A stretch of 64,000 nucleotides of DNA from contig QHSL01000063.1 of assembly GCA_003220435.1 (NCBI GenBank), positions 62,001-126,000 of the forward strand, written 5' to 3'. Positions within the stretch are counted from its first letter, which is position 1, and every line of letters begins with the position of its first letter. Made by a program: the position numbers and the translations under genes. This DNA is from Candidatus Rokuibacteriota bacterium. Lineage in GTDB: Bacteria; Methylomirabilota; Methylomirabilia; Rokubacteriales; CSP1-6. Under the pieces are notes generated by a model. The model searched no databases. It was not told where the DNA came from and saw only the letters and a list, made by a program, of their open reading frames with translations. Below are positions 39,555 through 48,030 of this stretch, in pieces.

Positions 39555-39579
39555 ACGGCGCGGGCCGAGCCCGCGCCGT
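39555..39579 (-). terminator. Hairpin terminator after the 39604-39945 gene
   Basis: ACGGCGCGGGC-CGA-GCCCGCGCCGT perfect 11-bp stem, followed on the minus strand by T-rich TGCTGTTTGTG. Confidence 0.65.
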
Positions 39580-39603
39580 CATCGGTGAAATCGGATTCCG
39601 CGA

Positions 39604-39945
39604 CTAGTCGGCGGCGCCGCCGTCACCCGGCGACTGGATCTCGCTGCTGCGATCGGGGAACTTCGCGAAGTTGAGGTTCAGCGGCTGCTTGTTGTACATG
39701 GCCTTGCCGTCCTCGAAGGTGACCTGGCTGGCCGGGTACTGGGGCTGCGACGCGACGCTCTGAGACTGGATGCCCGAGGCCTGTCCGGCGACCTGCGGGT
39801 CGGACTGCGCCGCCGGGCACGGGCCGAAGTTGGTACCTTCAGCACCGTACGAGCCACCGCACCAGGCCCCGACCGGCGCCTGCGCGAAGGCCGGAACGGC
39901 CAACGCAACCACCGCCAACAGCGCTACGACTCCCGTCCACTTCAT
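39604..39945 (-). CDS. Small secreted hypothetical protein
   Basis: MKWTGVVALLAVVALAVPAFAQAPVGAWCGGSYGAEGTNFGPC...; signal peptide and terminator. Confidence 0.75.
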   Translation of the reverse strand: MKWTGVVALLAVVALAVPAFAQAPVGAWCGGSYGAEGTNFGPCPAAQSDPQVAGQASGIQSQSVASQPQYPASQVTFEDGKAMYNKQPLNLNFAKFPDRSSEIQSPGDGGAAD

Positions 39946-40165
39946 TTGCCCTCTCCGTTCGTTGAGATTCACTGCACCAACTTCAGCCCACCCAAACATC
40001 CGGAATACTTGGCCGGCTTCGGTGCAACGCATGTGCCAGGGACTGCTCCCCGGGGCCGAATGTCGCTGCGATGTGGACTTAGCCCTTGAATGGGCGTCGA
40101 ACCGCGTGAGGTGAAGAGCTCTTATTGCCGGAAAGTGGTATCGCCCGTGCCGCCTTGACAGGGCA

Positions 40166-40192
40166 GGTGTCTTGACACCAGGCCCGGCCTGG
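40166..40192. promoter_or_regulatory. Overlapping dyads upstream of the E1-alpha gene (candidate operator)
   Basis: GGTGTC-TT-GACACC (40166-40179) overlapping CCAGGCC-C-GGCCTGG (40178-40192). Confidence 0.5.
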
Positions 40193-40235
40193 AGCAGCCT
40201 CGCGTGAGATCGGAACTCGAGACGGGAGACAGGCG

Positions 40236-41219
40236 ATGACGATGGGCGCGATCGAGCCGCGGATGGAGCTGGAGCAGAACCTTCACATGTATCGCCAGAT
40301 GGCGAAGATTCGCGCCTTCGACGAGCAGGTGAACGAGCTCTACAAGAGCGCGAAGATGCCGGGCCTCGCTCATCTATATATCGGCGAGGAGGCGGTGGCG
40401 GTCGGCGTCTGCGAAGCGCTCCGCCGCGACGACTTCATCACGAGCACGCATCGCGGCCACGGCCACTGCCTGGCCAAGGGCGCGTCGGTCAACCGGATGT
40501 TCGCCGAGCTGCTCGGCAAGGAGCCGGGCTATTGCCGCGGCAAGGGCGGCTCGATGCACATCGCCGATCCCGACACCGGCAACCTCGGCGCCAACGCCAT
40601 CGTCGGCGGCTCCGCCGGCATCGCCACCGGCGCGGCGCTATCCGCGAAGATGCGCGGCAGCGGTCAGGTCGCCGCGTGCTTCTTCGGCGACGGTGCCTTG
40701 GGCCAGGGGCTGCTCTACGAGACCATGAACATGGCGGCGCTGTGGAAGCTGCCGGTCATCTACGTGTGCGAGAACAACCTCTACGGCGAGTACACGCCGT
40801 GCGGCGACACCATTGCCGGCGAGATCCTGGCGCGCGCGCGAGCGTTCGGCATCCTCGCCGAGAGCGTCGACGGCCAGGACGTGCAGGCGGTCAATGCGAC
40901 GATGCGCCGGCTGGTCGAGCGCGCGCGCCGCGGCGAGGGGCCGGCGTTCCTCGAGTGCAAGACCTACCGTTACTACGGTCACCACGTCGGCGACGTCAAC
41001 CGCGAGTACCGCACGCGCGAGGAAGAGCGCGAGTGGATGACGACCCACGATCCGCTCCAGACCCTGGCCGGGCGGCTCACCGAGCAGGGGCTGGCCGACG
41101 CGAGCGTCTTCGAGCGCATCGGCAACGACGTGAAGGCGGAGGTCGACACCGGCGTGCAGTACGCGCTGGCCGCGCCCTATCCGGCCGCGAGCCAGGTGGA
41201 CGAGGACGTCTACGCGTGA
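40236..41219 (+). CDS. Thiamine-PP-dependent 2-oxoacid/acetoin dehydrogenase E1 alpha subunit
   Basis: MYRQMAKIRAFDEQVNELYKSAKMPGLAHLYIGEEAVAVGV...CFFGDGALGQGLLYETMNMAALWKLPVIYVCENNLYGEYTP. Confidence 0.95.
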   Translation: MTMGAIEPRMELEQNLHMYRQMAKIRAFDEQVNELYKSAKMPGLAHLYIGEEAVAVGVCEALRRDDFITSTHRGHGHCLAKGASVNRMFAELLGKEPGYCRGKGGSMHIADPDTGNLGANAIVGGSAGIATGAALSAKMRGSGQVAACFFGDGALGQGLLYETMNMAALWKLPVIYVCENNLYGEYTPCGDTIAGEILARARAFGILAESVDGQDVQAVNATMRRLVERARRGEGPAFLECKTYRYYGHHVGDVNREYRTREEEREWMTTHDPLQTLAGRLTEQGLADASVFERIGNDVKAEVDTGVQYALAAPYPAASQVDEDVYA

Positions 41220-42139
41220 GCCTGAGCCCCGACGAGTTTCGCGCGCACCTGGCGCTGGCGTCGGCCACCGCCGGCCTCACGCTGCCTGACCTGGTCCTGC
41301 CCGCCGCCCATCACGTCATCCTGCGCGGGATGCGCTTCCACTATCTCGACTGGGGCACGCGCGGCCGACCGCCGATGCTGTTCCTCCACGGCGGCGGGCT
41401 CAACGTCCACACCTGGGACCTCGTCTGCGCCGCGCTCCGGCTCGACCGCCACTGCCTCGCGCTGGACCAGCGGGGCCACGGCGACAGCGAGTGGTCGCCC
41501 GAGATGGACTACGCGATCGAGAGCCACGCTGCCGACCTGGACGCCTTCGTCGATAGCGCAGGGCTCGATCGCTTCGTCCTCGTCGGTATGTCACTGGGCG
41601 GCGCCGCCGCCCTGGCCTGGGCCGGCGCCCACAGCCGGCGACTCGCCGCGCTGGTGCTCGTCGACGTCGGCCCGGAGACTCGCCAGGCGGGGCGTGCGAA
41701 GATCGCCGCGTTCACCTCGGAGGCCACGCCCCTCGACTCGGTGGAAGACTTCGTGAACCGCGCGCTGGCCTTCAACCCGCGCCGCAACGCCACGCTGCTG
41801 CGCCGGAGCCTGCTGCACAACCTGCGGCAGATGCCCGACGGCAAGTGGATGTGGAAGTACGACCAGCGCCACCGGGGCCGCGCCCTCGACCCGACGGCCG
41901 CCCAGCGGCGCCGTGAGCTCCTCTGGTCGGCGGTGGCCAAGGTGAGCTGTCCGACCCTCGTGGTGCGCGGCGCCGAGAGCGACGTGTTCCACGACGAGGA
42001 CGCCGACCGGCTGGCCCGGGCGCTGCCCGACGGCCGCTGGGTGAAGGTCGAGCGCGCCGGCCACACCGTGCAGGGCGACAACCCGGTGGGGCTGCTGGTC
42101 GCGCTGCGGGAATTCCTGAGCGAGGTGCCCGCGGCGTAA
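41216..42139 (+). CDS. Alpha/beta hydrolase
   Basis: GTG start overlapping E1-alpha stop; [17 protein letters not shown]...[13 protein letters not shown]...[18 protein letters not shown]. Confidence 0.92.
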   Translation: MSLSPDEFRAHLALASATAGLTLPDLVLPAAHHVILRGMRFHYLDWGTRGRPPMLFLHGGGLNVHTWDLVCAALRLDRHCLALDQRGHGDSEWSPEMDYAIESHAADLDAFVDSAGLDRFVLVGMSLGGAAALAWAGAHSRRLAALVLVDVGPETRQAGRAKIAAFTSEATPLDSVEDFVNRALAFNPRRNATLLRRSLLHNLRQMPDGKWMWKYDQRHRGRALDPTAAQRRRELLWSAVAKVSCPTLVVRGAESDVFHDEDADRLARALPDGRWVKVERAGHTVQGDNPVGLLVALREFLSEVPAA

Positions 42140-42146
42140 GCCTCAG

Positions 42147-42440
42147 ATGACCGTCGGGGTCATTCTCGCTCTCAGTCTTGTTCTCTCGCCGCTCGCGGCT
42201 TCCGACCGTGTTCGGCCTTCGCGAGTACGTCGCCTCATGAGCTACGGGTCGAACCTCAGCGCCGGACACCGGCGCGCCGCCGCCTACGTCGACAGGATCC
42301 TCAAGGGAGCGAAGCCCGCGGACCTCCCCGTCGAGCAGCCAACCCAATTCGAGCTGGTGATCAATCTCAAAACCGCCAGGGCGCTCGGGCTGACGATTCC
42401 ACAGTCACTCCTGGTCCGGGCGGATCAGGCGCTTGAGTAG
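42147..42440 (+). pseudogene. ABC transporter substrate-binding protein (ABC_sub_bind type): N-terminus joined to C-terminus, centre missing, frameshifted
   Basis: Signal [18 protein letters not shown], then [14 protein letters not shown] in frame +1, then [65 protein letters not shown], the canonical C-terminus of this family. Confidence 0.85.
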
Positions 42441-42458
42441 CGCGCTCGGCGGTTCGGC

Positions 42459-43373
42459 TCAGAGCTTCAGGTGGGGGTCGAGCCAGTCGCGGAGCGCGTT
42501 GCCCATCAGGTTGATCACGAGCGTGGTGAGGAAGATCGCCAGCCCCGGGAAGGTGGCGATCCACCAGGAGTTGAGCATGTAGACGCGGCCCTCGCCGAGC
42601 ATGTTGCCCCAGGCCGGCGTGGGGGGCTGCACGCCGAGGCCCAGGAACGAGAGAAACGACTCCAGGATGATCACCTGGGCCACCTGCAGGGTCGCGATCA
42701 CCACGATGGTCGACACGAGGTTGGGCACGATCTGGCGGAAAATCAGGCGCAGGTGACCCATGCCGAGCGCGCGGCCGGCCAGCACGAACTCGCGCTCGCG
42801 GATGGCCAGGGTCTCCGCCCGCACGACCCGGGCGTAGATGGGCCAGCCCGCTGCGCCGAGGACGATGATCATGTTGATCAGGCTCGGCCCGAGCACGGCG
42901 ATGACGGCCAGCGCCAGCAGCACGAACGGAAACGTCAGCATCACGTTGATGATCGTCATGATCGTCCAGTCCGTGTTGCCGCCGAAGTAGCCCGCCGACA
43001 GCCCGAGCAGCACGCCGATCGTGGCCGAGATGAGCACGGCGGCCACGCCGACCACCAGCGACACCCGCCCGCCGTAGATCATGCGCGCGAGCAGATCCCG
43101 GCCGACCTGGTCGGTCCCCAGCAGGTGCTCGGCGGTGCCGCGGTCCATCCAGGCCGGGGGCGACAGTCGGTGGCGAATGTCGACTCCGAGCGGGTCGTGG
43201 GGCGCGATCAACGGCGCCAACGCGGCGCTGGCGACGATGAGCACCAGCACACCGGCGGCGCCGACGCCCCAGCGCAGGCGCAGGAGACGACGCCAGGTCG
43301 CCTGGCGCGCCGCGGACGCCCCGGAGCGCGCCGCGCCGATCTCGGCCAGCTCGATCTGCGTGGGCGTGCCCAT
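42459..43373 (-). CDS. ABC transporter permease, DppC-like
   Basis: HLLGTDQVGRDLLARMIYGGRVSLVVGVAAVLISATIGVLLGLSAGYFGG...ARVVRAETLAIREREFVLAGRALGMGHLRLIFRQIVPN. Confidence 0.95.
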   Translation of the reverse strand: MGTPTQIELAEIGAARSGASAARQATWRRLLRLRWGVGAAGVLVLIVASAALAPLIAPHDPLGVDIRHRLSPPAWMDRGTAEHLLGTDQVGRDLLARMIYGGRVSLVVGVAAVLISATIGVLLGLSAGYFGGNTDWTIMTIINVMLTFPFVLLALAVIAVLGPSLINMIIVLGAAGWPIYARVVRAETLAIREREFVLAGRALGMGHLRLIFRQIVPNLVSTIVVIATLQVAQVIILESFLSFLGLGVQPPTPAWGNMLGEGRVYMLNSWWIATFPGLAIFLTTLVINLMGNALRDWLDPHLKL

Positions 43374-43381
43374 CGTTGCTC

Positions 43382-44299
43382 TCAGGCGGCCCGGATGCGT
43401 GGGTCGATGAACCCCACGACGAGGTCGACGAGCAGGTTCACGGTGACGATGAGCAGCGCGAGGAGGACCACCGCGCACTGGACCACCGGAAAGTCCTGGT
43501 TGCGGATCGACTCGACCGTGAGCGTGGCCACGCCCGGCCAGGCGAACACTGTCTCGGTGATGATCGCGCCGCCCAGGAGCTGGCCGAACTGCAGCCCCAG
43601 CACGGTGATCACGGGGATGCACGCGTTGCGGAAGGCGTGCTTGCCGACCACCCGCCCTTCGGCCAGACCCTTGGCGCGCGCGGTCTTGATGAACTCCATG
43701 TTCATGACCTCGATCACGCCGGAGCGCACGAGACGCATCGTGATGGGCGCCAGCGCCGCGCCGAGGCAGAACGCGGGCATCAGGAAGTTCTGCCAGGTGC
43801 CGTACCCGGAGGCGGGGAGGAGCCGCAGCCTGACCGAGAACACGATGATCATCATGATGCCGAGCCAGAAGATGGGTGCGGCCTGGCCGGCCACGGCCAC
43901 GGCGGTGCAGAGCGTGTCGACCCATGAGTGGCGGCGGAGCGCAGCGAGCGTGCCGAGGGGCAGCGCGATCAGCAGGGCGACCAGCAGGCCGGAAAAGGTG
44001 AGGTAGATCGTCGGCGGCATACGCTCGAGCACGAGCTTGAACGCCGGCGTGTCGGCGTACCACGACTTGCCGAAATCGCCCAGCACCGCGCGCGACACGA
44101 ACTTCCAGTACTGCACGTAGATCGGCCGGTCGAGGCCGAGCAGGTGGCGGTAGCGCTCGAATTCCTCCTTGCCGGCATTTTGGGGCAGGAGCAGGAGGAC
44201 GGGATCGCCGAGCACGTGCAGGATCGCGAACGCGAGAAGGGAGATCCCGAACACCACCACGACGAGCTGGGCGAGCTGGCCGACGACGTAGCGCCGCAT
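43382..44299 (-). CDS. ABC transporter permease, DppB-like
   Basis: MRRYVVGQLAQLVVVVFGISLLAFAILHVLGDPVLLLLP...SGVIEVMNMEFIKTARAKGLAEGRVVGKHAFRNACIPVITVLGLQFGQLLGGAIITETVFAWPG. Confidence 0.95.
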   Translation of the reverse strand: MRRYVVGQLAQLVVVVFGISLLAFAILHVLGDPVLLLLPQNAGKEEFERYRHLLGLDRPIYVQYWKFVSRAVLGDFGKSWYADTPAFKLVLERMPPTIYLTFSGLLVALLIALPLGTLAALRRHSWVDTLCTAVAVAGQAAPIFWLGIMMIIVFSVRLRLLPASGYGTWQNFLMPAFCLGAALAPITMRLVRSGVIEVMNMEFIKTARAKGLAEGRVVGKHAFRNACIPVITVLGLQFGQLLGGAIITETVFAWPGVATLTVESIRNQDFPVVQCAVVLLALLIVTVNLLVDLVVGFIDPRIRAA

Positions 44300-44312
44300 G
44301 CGGATCAGGGGC

Positions 44313-44339
44313 CCGGGCCCGGGGTGGACCCGGGCCCGG
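44313..44339 (-). terminator. Intercistronic hairpin between substrate-binding protein and permease genes
   Basis: CCGGGCCCGGG-GTGGA-CCCGGGCCCGG, perfect 11-bp stem; no T-tract. Confidence 0.55.
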
Positions 44340-44354
44340 TTCTCGTGGGCGCGC

Positions 44355-45893
44355 CTACTTCTTCCGCGGGGTCACGGCCCACATCCGGTCGACTTCGTCC
44401 CGCGGCGCCTCGTACTCGATGCGGTTGCTGACACCCCATATACCGCGCAGGCCCCACTTGAAGAGGTACGCGGCGTCTTCGTGGACCAGTTTTTGCGCCT
44501 TGGCATAGATGTCTGCGCGCCGCTTGGGGTCGAGGGTGGAGCGGCCCTGGATGACCAGGTCGTCCAGCGCCTTGTTGCAGTAGACGCTGTACGGCTGGTT
44601 GCACGTCATCACGTCGAAGAAGATGGCGTCGGCGTCGAAGATCGAGTAGTAGCCCCACGACCACTCGAACATCGGCTCGGCCTTGCCGTCGCGGACCATG
44701 TTCGTGAACGGGCCGACCTCGGCGACCATGCGCGCCTTCGTCCGAATGCCGGCCTTGGCGAGGTCGGCGGCGATCGCGTCGGAGGTCTGGACCACTCCCG
44801 GCTCGACCACCGGTTGCGTTCTGAGAAATCCGACCTCGAGCCCATTGGGGAATCCCGCCTCGGCCAGCAGCTTCTTGGCCTGCGCGAGATCCTGCTTGTA
44901 GGGCCTCAGGCTCGGGTCGAAGCCGAAGGCCATCGGATTGACGGTCGTCGCCGTGCGGTCGCCGAGCCCGTTGAGCACGTGCTTGATGATGGAATCGATG
45001 TCGACCGCCAGGTTGGCGGCCAACCGCACCCGGCGATCCTGAAACGGGTTGGCGCCGGAGCGGCCGGCCTGATCGAGCTGCAGGAAGGCCGTGCGGAGAA
45101 TGGGCGAGGTGGTGGTGCGGGCCTGGCCCGACTTGTTGACCACGTCCATCTGGTCGGGCGGCACCGCCTTGATGATGTCGACGCCGCCGGAGATCAGCTC
45201 GGCGATCTGGGTGGCCTGCTCCGGGATGATGCGGATGCGGACGCTCTTGAAGGCCGGCTTCGGCCCCCAGTAGTCCTCGTTGCGCACGAGCACGTGCTCC
45301 TGCTTCTTGCTCCATCGCACGAGCTTGTAGGGCCCGGTGCCGATCGGGTTCTCCTGCATCCACTCGTGGCCCTTCTCCTTGATGACCTTCTCGGATTGCA
45401 TCACCTGCGCGGTGAGGCGCTCGACGAACAGCGGATAGGGACCGTCGGTCTTGAAGCGCGCGGTGAGGTCGTCGACCACCTCCACGCTCTTGATCTTGGC
45501 GTGATTGCCACGGGCGGTGAGCTTGTTCTCGGGGTTCAGCACGCGGTCGAAGGTGGCCTTGACGTCCTTCGCGCCGAACGGCGTGCCTTCGTGGAACTTC
45601 ACGCCTTTGCGGAGCTTCACTTCCCAGGTGGTGTCGTCGATGTTCTTCCACGAGACCGCCAGGCTCGGGCCCACCTTGCCGGTCTTGAGGTCGCGCGCGG
45701 CGAGATGGTCGAAGACGTTGTAGCCGAGGATGATGCTCTCGCGGAGCACCGAATTGGGCGGGTCCCACGTCTGCACGTCGCTCTGGATCGCGTAGACGAT
45801 GGTGTCGTCCTTGGCTTGCGCTCCCAGATCCGCTGGCATGAGCAGAGCGGAGACCAGCAGGATTGCCGATCCCAGCGTGATGGCGTGAATCAT
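44355..45893 (-). CDS. ABC transporter substrate-binding protein, family 5 (peptide/nickel type)
   Basis: Signal peptide; DTIVYAIQSDVQTWDPPNSVLRESIILGYNVFDHLAARDLKTGKVGPSLAVSWKNIDDTTWEVKLRKGVKFHEG. Confidence 0.93.
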   Translation of the reverse strand: MIHAITLGSAILLVSALLMPADLGAQAKDDTIVYAIQSDVQTWDPPNSVLRESIILGYNVFDHLAARDLKTGKVGPSLAVSWKNIDDTTWEVKLRKGVKFHEGTPFGAKDVKATFDRVLNPENKLTARGNHAKIKSVEVVDDLTARFKTDGPYPLFVERLTAQVMQSEKVIKEKGHEWMQENPIGTGPYKLVRWSKKQEHVLVRNEDYWGPKPAFKSVRIRIIPEQATQIAELISGGVDIIKAVPPDQMDVVNKSGQARTTTSPILRTAFLQLDQAGRSGANPFQDRRVRLAANLAVDIDSIIKHVLNGLGDRTATTVNPMAFGFDPSLRPYKQDLAQAKKLLAEAGFPNGLEVGFLRTQPVVEPGVVQTSDAIAADLAKAGIRTKARMVAEVGPFTNMVRDGKAEPMFEWSWGYYSIFDADAIFFDVMTCNQPYSVYCNKALDDLVIQGRSTLDPKRRADIYAKAQKLVHEDAAYLFKWGLRGIWGVSNRIEYEAPRDEVDRMWAVTPRKK

Positions 45894-45999
45894 GAGCCCC
45901 TCCCTCTCTCGAGTGCTGCGCGTGAGGGCACGCGCGTTGGACGAAGAGTGGCGCTCATCCTATCCGCCGCCCGGCGCGGCGTCAAACCTCGCCCGTGGT

Positions 46000-46047
46000 C
46001 GGCGCCGCAAGCCGTCGCGGGGCTGGGGCCCCGCCGGCTGAGGCGCC
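46000..46047 (-). repeat. Dispersed intergenic repeat, family 2, copy 2
   Basis: Minus strand GCGCCTCAGCCGGCGGGGCCCCAGCCCCGCGACGGCTTGCGGCGCCG; six transition differences from 22251-22297. Confidence 0.65.
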
Positions 46048-46095
46048 GCGACAAAATTTGGTGCACGGGAAGCTTCGGCTCCGGCGGCGTGACGG

Positions 46096-46101
46096 TATAA
46101 T
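46096..46101 (+). promoter_or_regulatory. Candidate -10 box TATAAT (weak -35)
   Basis: GACGGTATAATCGC, 54 nt before the micro-ORF start. Confidence 0.45.
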
Positions 46102-46103
46102 CG

Positions 46104-46135
46104 CTCGAGAACCCGACGACTCGAGAACCCGACGA
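46104..46135 (+). repeat. Perfect 16-bp tandem duplication in the 5' leader
   Basis: CTCGAGAACCCGACGA x2, directly followed by GAGGAGGTGAGCTC-ATG. Confidence 0.9.
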
Positions 46136-46149
46136 GAGGAGGTGAGCTC

Positions 46150-46209
46150 ATGGCGAAAGGCACCGGCATGCGGAAGGAAAAGAAGAAGCCGAAGAAGACC
46201 AAGAAGTAG
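46150..46209 (+). CDS. 19-aa Lys-rich microprotein / possible leader peptide (not in supplied ORF track)
   Basis: MAKGTGMRKEKKKPKKTKK*, strong RBS GAGGAGGTGAGCTC; 6 nt before the ABC-F ATG. Confidence 0.65.
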   Translation: MAKGTGMRKEKKKPKKTKK

Positions 46210-46215
46210 CGTCGA

Positions 46216-48009
46216 ATGACACGCCCGCTCCTGCTCAGCTGCGAGGCCGTGAGCATGGCTTACGGAAGCCGGTCGCTCTTCGACGATCTGTCCTTCGGGT
46301 TGTTCGAAGGCGACCAGGCCGGCCTCGTCGGCCCCAACGGCTCCGGCAAGTCGACCCTCCTCAAGATCCTCGCCGGCGACACGGCGCCCGACCGCGGCTC
46401 CCGCTCCCTCCGGGGCGGGCTCCGGGTCGGCTACGTACCGCAGGACCCCGTGTTCCCCGCCGGGCGCACGGTCGAAGACGTCCTGACCACGGCGGTGGCC
46501 CGCGTAGACGAGGAAGACCGCCCCGGTCGCGTCGCGCAGGCCCTGGGCCGTGCCGGATTCGCGGACGGTCGCGCGGAGGTCGACAGGCTCTCGGGGGGCT
46601 GGAAGAAGCGGCTCACGATCGCTCGCGAGCTGGCCGCCGCCCCCGACATCCTCCTGATGGACGAGCCGACCAATCACCTCGACGTCGAGGGCATCCTGTG
46701 GCTCGAGGACGTTCTCACCGAACGCGCGCGCGCGGTCCTGGTGGTGAGCCACGATCGCTACTTTCTCGAGCACGTGGCCACGCGCATGCTCGAGCTGAAC
46801 CGCGTCTATCCCGACGGCCTGTTCGAGGCCGTGGGGCGCTACAGCGAGTTCCTGGCGAGACGCGACGAGTTCCTGCGCGGGCAGTCGGCCTATCAAGACG
46901 CGCTCGCCAACACCGTCCGGCGCGAGATCGAGTGGCTCCGCCGCGGAGCCAAGGCGCGCTCCACCAAGGCAAAGGGGCGCATCAAGGAGGCGGGGCGGCT
47001 CATTGAGGAGCTGGAGGGGAGCCGCGCCCGTGCCGCCGGCGCGGCGGCGGGAATCGATTTCACGTCGTCGCAGCGCCGCACGCGCCGGCTGCTGGTCGCG
47101 CGCGGCGTGACGAAGTCGCTCGGCGGCCGGCGCCTCGTCACCGATCTCGACCTGGTCATCACGCCGGGCACGCACGTCGGCCTGATCGGCCCCAACGGCA
47201 GCGGCAAGACGACGCTGCTCGATGTGCTGGCCGGCGCGCTTCTGCCGGATGCCGGCGAGATCGAGCGCGCTGACGGCCTGCGCGTGGTGCGCTTCGCCCA
47301 GGAGCGCGGCGGCGTCGACCCGGCGCAGAGCCTTCGGCGTGCGCTGGCGCCCGAGGGGGACGCCGTCACGTGGCAGGGCCGGAGCGTTCACGTCCACTCG
47401 TGGGCCAAGCGGTTCCTGTTCAGGCTCGAGCAGCTCGAGGTCCCCGTCGGCCGTCTGTCGGGCGGCGAGCAGGCGCGCGTCCACATCGCGCGGCTCATGC
47501 GCGAGCCGGCCGACCTGTTGATCCTCGACGAGCCCACCAACGATCTCGATATCCCAACGCTCGAGGTGCTCGAGGAGAGCCTGGCGGAGTTCGACGGCGG
47601 ACTCGTCCTTGTCACCCACGACCGCTTCATGCTCGAGCGCGTGTCCACCGTGATCGTCGCCCTCGACGGCCGCGGCGGGGCGGCCACGTTCGCCGACTAC
47701 GCCCAGTGGGAGGTGGCGCGCGAGGCGGGCGGGCCGCCGCGCCGCCAGCCGGCGGAGACGGTCGCCGAGCGCGCGCGTGCGCGACCGCCGCGCCTCGGCT
47801 ACCTCGAGCAGCGCGAGTGGGACGGCATGGAGCAGGCGATCCTGGACGCCGAGCGCGCGGTCGAGGCGCGCCAGGCCGAGGTGGACGACCCAGCGATCGC
47901 CTCGGACCCGGCGGCGCTCCAGCAGCGGTACGCGGCGCTCGAGGCCGCGCGCGCCGAGGTGGACCGGCTCTACACGCGCTGGGCCGAGCTCGACGCCAAG
48001 CGGGCGTGA
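46216..48009 (+). CDS. ABC-F family ATPase (Uup-like)
   Basis: Two ABC domains: GPNGSGKSTLLKILAG / LSGGWKKRLTIARELAAAPDILLMDEPTNHLD and GPNGSGKTTLLDVLAG / LSGGEQARVHIARLM...LDEPTNDLD; no TM; charged linker. Confidence 0.94.
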   Translation: MTRPLLLSCEAVSMAYGSRSLFDDLSFGLFEGDQAGLVGPNGSGKSTLLKILAGDTAPDRGSRSLRGGLRVGYVPQDPVFPAGRTVEDVLTTAVARVDEEDRPGRVAQALGRAGFADGRAEVDRLSGGWKKRLTIARELAAAPDILLMDEPTNHLDVEGILWLEDVLTERARAVLVVSHDRYFLEHVATRMLELNRVYPDGLFEAVGRYSEFLARRDEFLRGQSAYQDALANTVRREIEWLRRGAKARSTKAKGRIKEAGRLIEELEGSRARAAGAAAGIDFTSSQRRTRRLLVARGVTKSLGGRRLVTDLDLVITPGTHVGLIGPNGSGKTTLLDVLAGALLPDAGEIERADGLRVVRFAQERGGVDPAQSLRRALAPEGDAVTWQGRSVHVHSWAKRFLFRLEQLEVPVGRLSGGEQARVHIARLMREPADLLILDEPTNDLDIPTLEVLEESLAEFDGGLVLVTHDRFMLERVSTVIVALDGRGGAATFADYAQWEVAREAGGPPRRQPAETVAERARARPPRLGYLEQREWDGMEQAILDAERAVEARQAEVDDPAIASDPAALQQRYAALEAARAEVDRLYTRWAELDAKRA

Positions 48010-48030
48010 GGCCGCCGCGCCCTCGGCGCG

